Below, piece after piece: positions 62,436-64,000 of a stretch of 64,000 nucleotides of DNA. Location: NCBI RefSeq assembly GCF_002218065.1, contig NZ_BDUB01000001.1, forward strand, positions 2,054,711 through 2,118,710. Reading direction: 5' to 3'. The translations under genes were made by a program, and so were the position numbers. The notes below the pieces were generated by a model. That model saw only the letters and a list, made by a program, of their open reading frames with translations. It was not told the origin of the DNA and ran no database searches. Every line of letters starts with the position of its first letter. Position 1 is the stretch's first letter. Origin of the DNA: Nodularia sp. NIES-3585 (GTDB lineage: Bacteria > Cyanobacteriota > Cyanobacteriia > Cyanobacteriales > Nostocaceae).

Positions 62436-64000
62436 TTATACTGCACCTTGACGAATCATTTCAAATCCATATACATAAATATCCGCAAATTTATAGCGTT
62501 GATCTTTGTCGCGGAATTGAATAATACCGATTTCACTTAAAAAAGAAGTAAACTCTTCAAAGTCTGCTATATCTTGTGCTGATTTTTGCCATATACTATG
62601 TAATTCTTCTTTAGGCAAAAGGGCTGATTTCTGCTTGAGAGAGTCAAAAAATTTAATTAAATGACTATATTCATTTTTGATTTCATCACATCTTTTCTCA
62701 GATGCTTTTTTCAATCCAATTTCTAAGGATTTACTGCGTAATAAACGATCTATTGGTGTTTGAATTGATGATTTTACTTGATAGCTTAATTCTTGTTCTT
62801 TTGCACCTGTTAATAAGATACTTAAACTACGAGGAAAAGTAGTACCACTAGAATCAGTTAATCTTTCATAAACCCATCTGGATACATATTTAGCTTTGTT
62901 CCCTGTTCTGCGACGACTTCCCCAAAGTAATTCTAAAGCTTTATCAATTGCATCTTCAGGAGTTTGATCAATCGCATCTTCAGCAATGGGAGAAAATCTA
63001 TTTACCAAATCCTTAAAATCTGGGGATTGTATTGATTGACGCAAAGCTAATCTTAAAAAGTCAACCCTAGTCCATTGTAAAATAATATCGCGTCCAGTAA
63101 AATGACTTTTATTGTCAAAAATTAAACGATTCCATATATCTTCTCTCAAGAAAATCTTAAATCTAATTTCTGTTAATCTATTTGCATCACAAGATTGAAC
63201 TAATTGAAATAATCCAGATAATGCTGATTGTCTTACTTCTCCTGCTTCAGGAAAATCTTCATCTAAATCATCATAAAGAAACCAGATTTTCTGAGATTTA
63301 TTTTTGGTGTCTTCATGAATAATAATGTTAATGGCATCATTAACTATTTCACTTAGTATAGAATTAGTAGATAATTCTAACAAAACTTGATTGTACTCAG
63401 ATTGCCATTTTCCTTTAGGTAAATTATTGATAATATTTTTCAGTTCACTAAATTTTTCTTTTTCACCTTTCCTATTTTTAGGAAAATTACATAAATTTTC
63501 CTGATGACATCTAAGGAGTAAATAAGCTCTCCAGAAAGCCTCCCATGTGCCACCCTGTTGCTGTAAATTTTCATGAATAAATTGGAATTGTCCACGAGTC
63601 GGACGACTTTCCTGATATCTACCATGTGCAGACAAAAATACAGTATTATCTAATCTACCACGAGCTAGTTTTTGAGCATCACTTTTATATTTGAGAAAAA
63701 GCCAATATAGAGCAGTTTTACCTGTTCCTTTTCTACCTCTAATTAAACAAGTTGCATGATCTAAAAATTTCTCAAAATCATTGGTACGCTGGAATAGGAG
63801 GGTGAAATCTTGTTTTTTATCTGTATCCGCAGCATTTACTTCAGGAAATTGCAAGCTTTTGATAATTTTCCAGCGTGTTTCTGAATTAGTTAAAATATTT
63901 GTTCTTTCAATTTCGTCAGTTTCTTCATCAATTAAATTGACAATTTTATTATAGTAATCTAGTAAAGCTCTTACAGGGTAATTATCAGCTAACGCAATAG
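62436..64000 (-). CDS. P-loop ATPase (Sll1717-type), C-terminal part, runs off the window
   Basis: The frame is open from 62436 to the right edge, about 521 codons, with no start inside; codons upstream of the TTG at 63854 read ETRWKIIKS and further back YPVRALLDYYN. Walker A is IRGRKGTGKTALYW, Walker B KIWFLYDDLDEDF, with a C-terminal winged-helix-like part (FADIYVYGFEM). The family resembles STAND/KAP-like ATPases. An additional N-terminal domain is expected beyond the window. Function is unknown; a sensor role in defence is a guess. Confidence 0.78.
   Translation of the reverse strand, partial: IALADNYPVRALLDYYNKIVNLIDEETDEIERTNILTNSETRWKIIKSLQFPEVNAADTDKKQDFTLLFQRTNDFEKFLDHATCLIRGRKGTGKTALYWLFLKYKSDAQKLARGRLDNTVFLSAHGRYQESRPTRGQFQFIHENLQQQGGTWEAFWRAYLLLRCHQENLCNFPKNRKGEKEKFSELKNIINNLPKGKWQSEYNQVLLELSTNSILSEIVNDAINIIIHEDTKNKSQKIWFLYDDLDEDFPEAGEVRQSALSGLFQLVQSCDANRLTEIRFKIFLREDIWNRLIFDNKSHFTGRDIILQWTRVDFLRLALRQSIQSPDFKDLVNRFSPIAEDAIDQTPEDAIDKALELLWGSRRRTGNKAKYVSRWVYERLTDSSGTTFPRSLSILLTGAKEQELSYQVKSSIQTPIDRLLRSKSLEIGLKKASEKRCDEIKNEYSHLIKFFDSLKQKSALLPKEELHSIWQKSAQDIADFEEFTSFLSEIGIIQFRDKDQRYKFADIYVYGFEMIRQGAV

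Noticed and set aside
1-64000. CRISPR array
   Set aside because: The direct repeats seen (heptamers, 10-base units, cassette ends) have no regular spacers, and no cas genes are present.
1-64000. tRNA or rRNA genes and attachment sites for an integrative element
   Set aside because: No cloverleaf-like sequence with TTCRA and a CCA end, and no rRNA sequence, was noticed; no integrase gene is present. A covariance-model search would settle it.

Overview
The window reads as a chromosomal segment of a filamentous, heterocyst-forming cyanobacterium (Nostocales; Nostoc/Anabaena/Nodularia-like). The reasons are the dense HIP1 palindromes (GCGATCGC), the short tandem heptamer repeats typical of these genomes, a 20-kb polysaccharide locus with the gene order of the heterocyst envelope polysaccharide (HEP) island of Anabaena PCC 7120, and many cyanobacterial families (NACHT proteins, Uma2, Rpn, Sll1717-type ATPase). 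The species cannot be fixed from the sequence alone.

Layout. 1-2975: the 3' end of a PP2C-like phosphatase and a kinase-zinc ribbon-TPR membrane protein. 3412-24006: the HEP-like island, all on the + strand. It holds CDP-sugar genes (rfbF, rfbG), a 2-oxoglutarate dioxygenase-like gene, a 3,5-epimerase-like gene, a SAF-domain oxidoreductase, a Wzc-like protein, hepC-like and hepA-like genes, seven glycosyltransferases and an O-antigen-polymerase-like membrane protein. Together they can make a nucleotide sugar, assemble repeat units on a lipid carrier, export and polymerise them. 24171-28830: a small membrane protein and a NACHT gene broken by an IS4-family element. 28989-34711: cysH, a ParE-like toxin/antitoxin pair, an amino-sugar operon (AGE epimerase, APH-type sugar kinase, DOMON-like protein) with a Uma2 gene, and a small cyanobacterial protein. 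34845-46763: a methyltransferase, a very large GAF/CHASE3 hybrid histidine kinase, a complete RsbU/RsbW/RsbV-like partner-switching set, a cellulose-synthase-like glycosyltransferase and a DUF3131 protein.

46803-51064: an aldehyde dehydrogenase and a response regulator-kinase whose 3' end was replaced by an intact ISAs1-family element with a perfect 10-bp target duplication. 51362-53395: a two-gene unit joining a PD-(D/E)XK nuclease-like domain to a ParA ATPase, followed by a ParB-like/Rho_N protein; this is the best candidate for a little-described system. 53483-55097: a toxin-antitoxin pair with a frameshifted PIN toxin, and an Rpn nuclease. 55101-58760: urease genes ureDABC, split between ureB and ureC by a 474-bp cassette with 50-bp terminal inverted repeats that carries one GxxExxY gene on the opposite strand. 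58875-61077: a radical SAM (SPL family) gene overlapping a methyltransferase-like gene. 61100-62435: a decay zone with a start-less Rpn gene, a hicA pseudogene and a duplicated Rpn scrap. 62436-64000: the C-terminal part of a P-loop ATPase that runs off the window.

The first 24 kb are ordered and co-directional. The rest is a patchwork of operons with mobile elements, dead genes and several predicted PD-(D/E)XK nucleases. No rRNA, tRNA or CRISPR array was seen.
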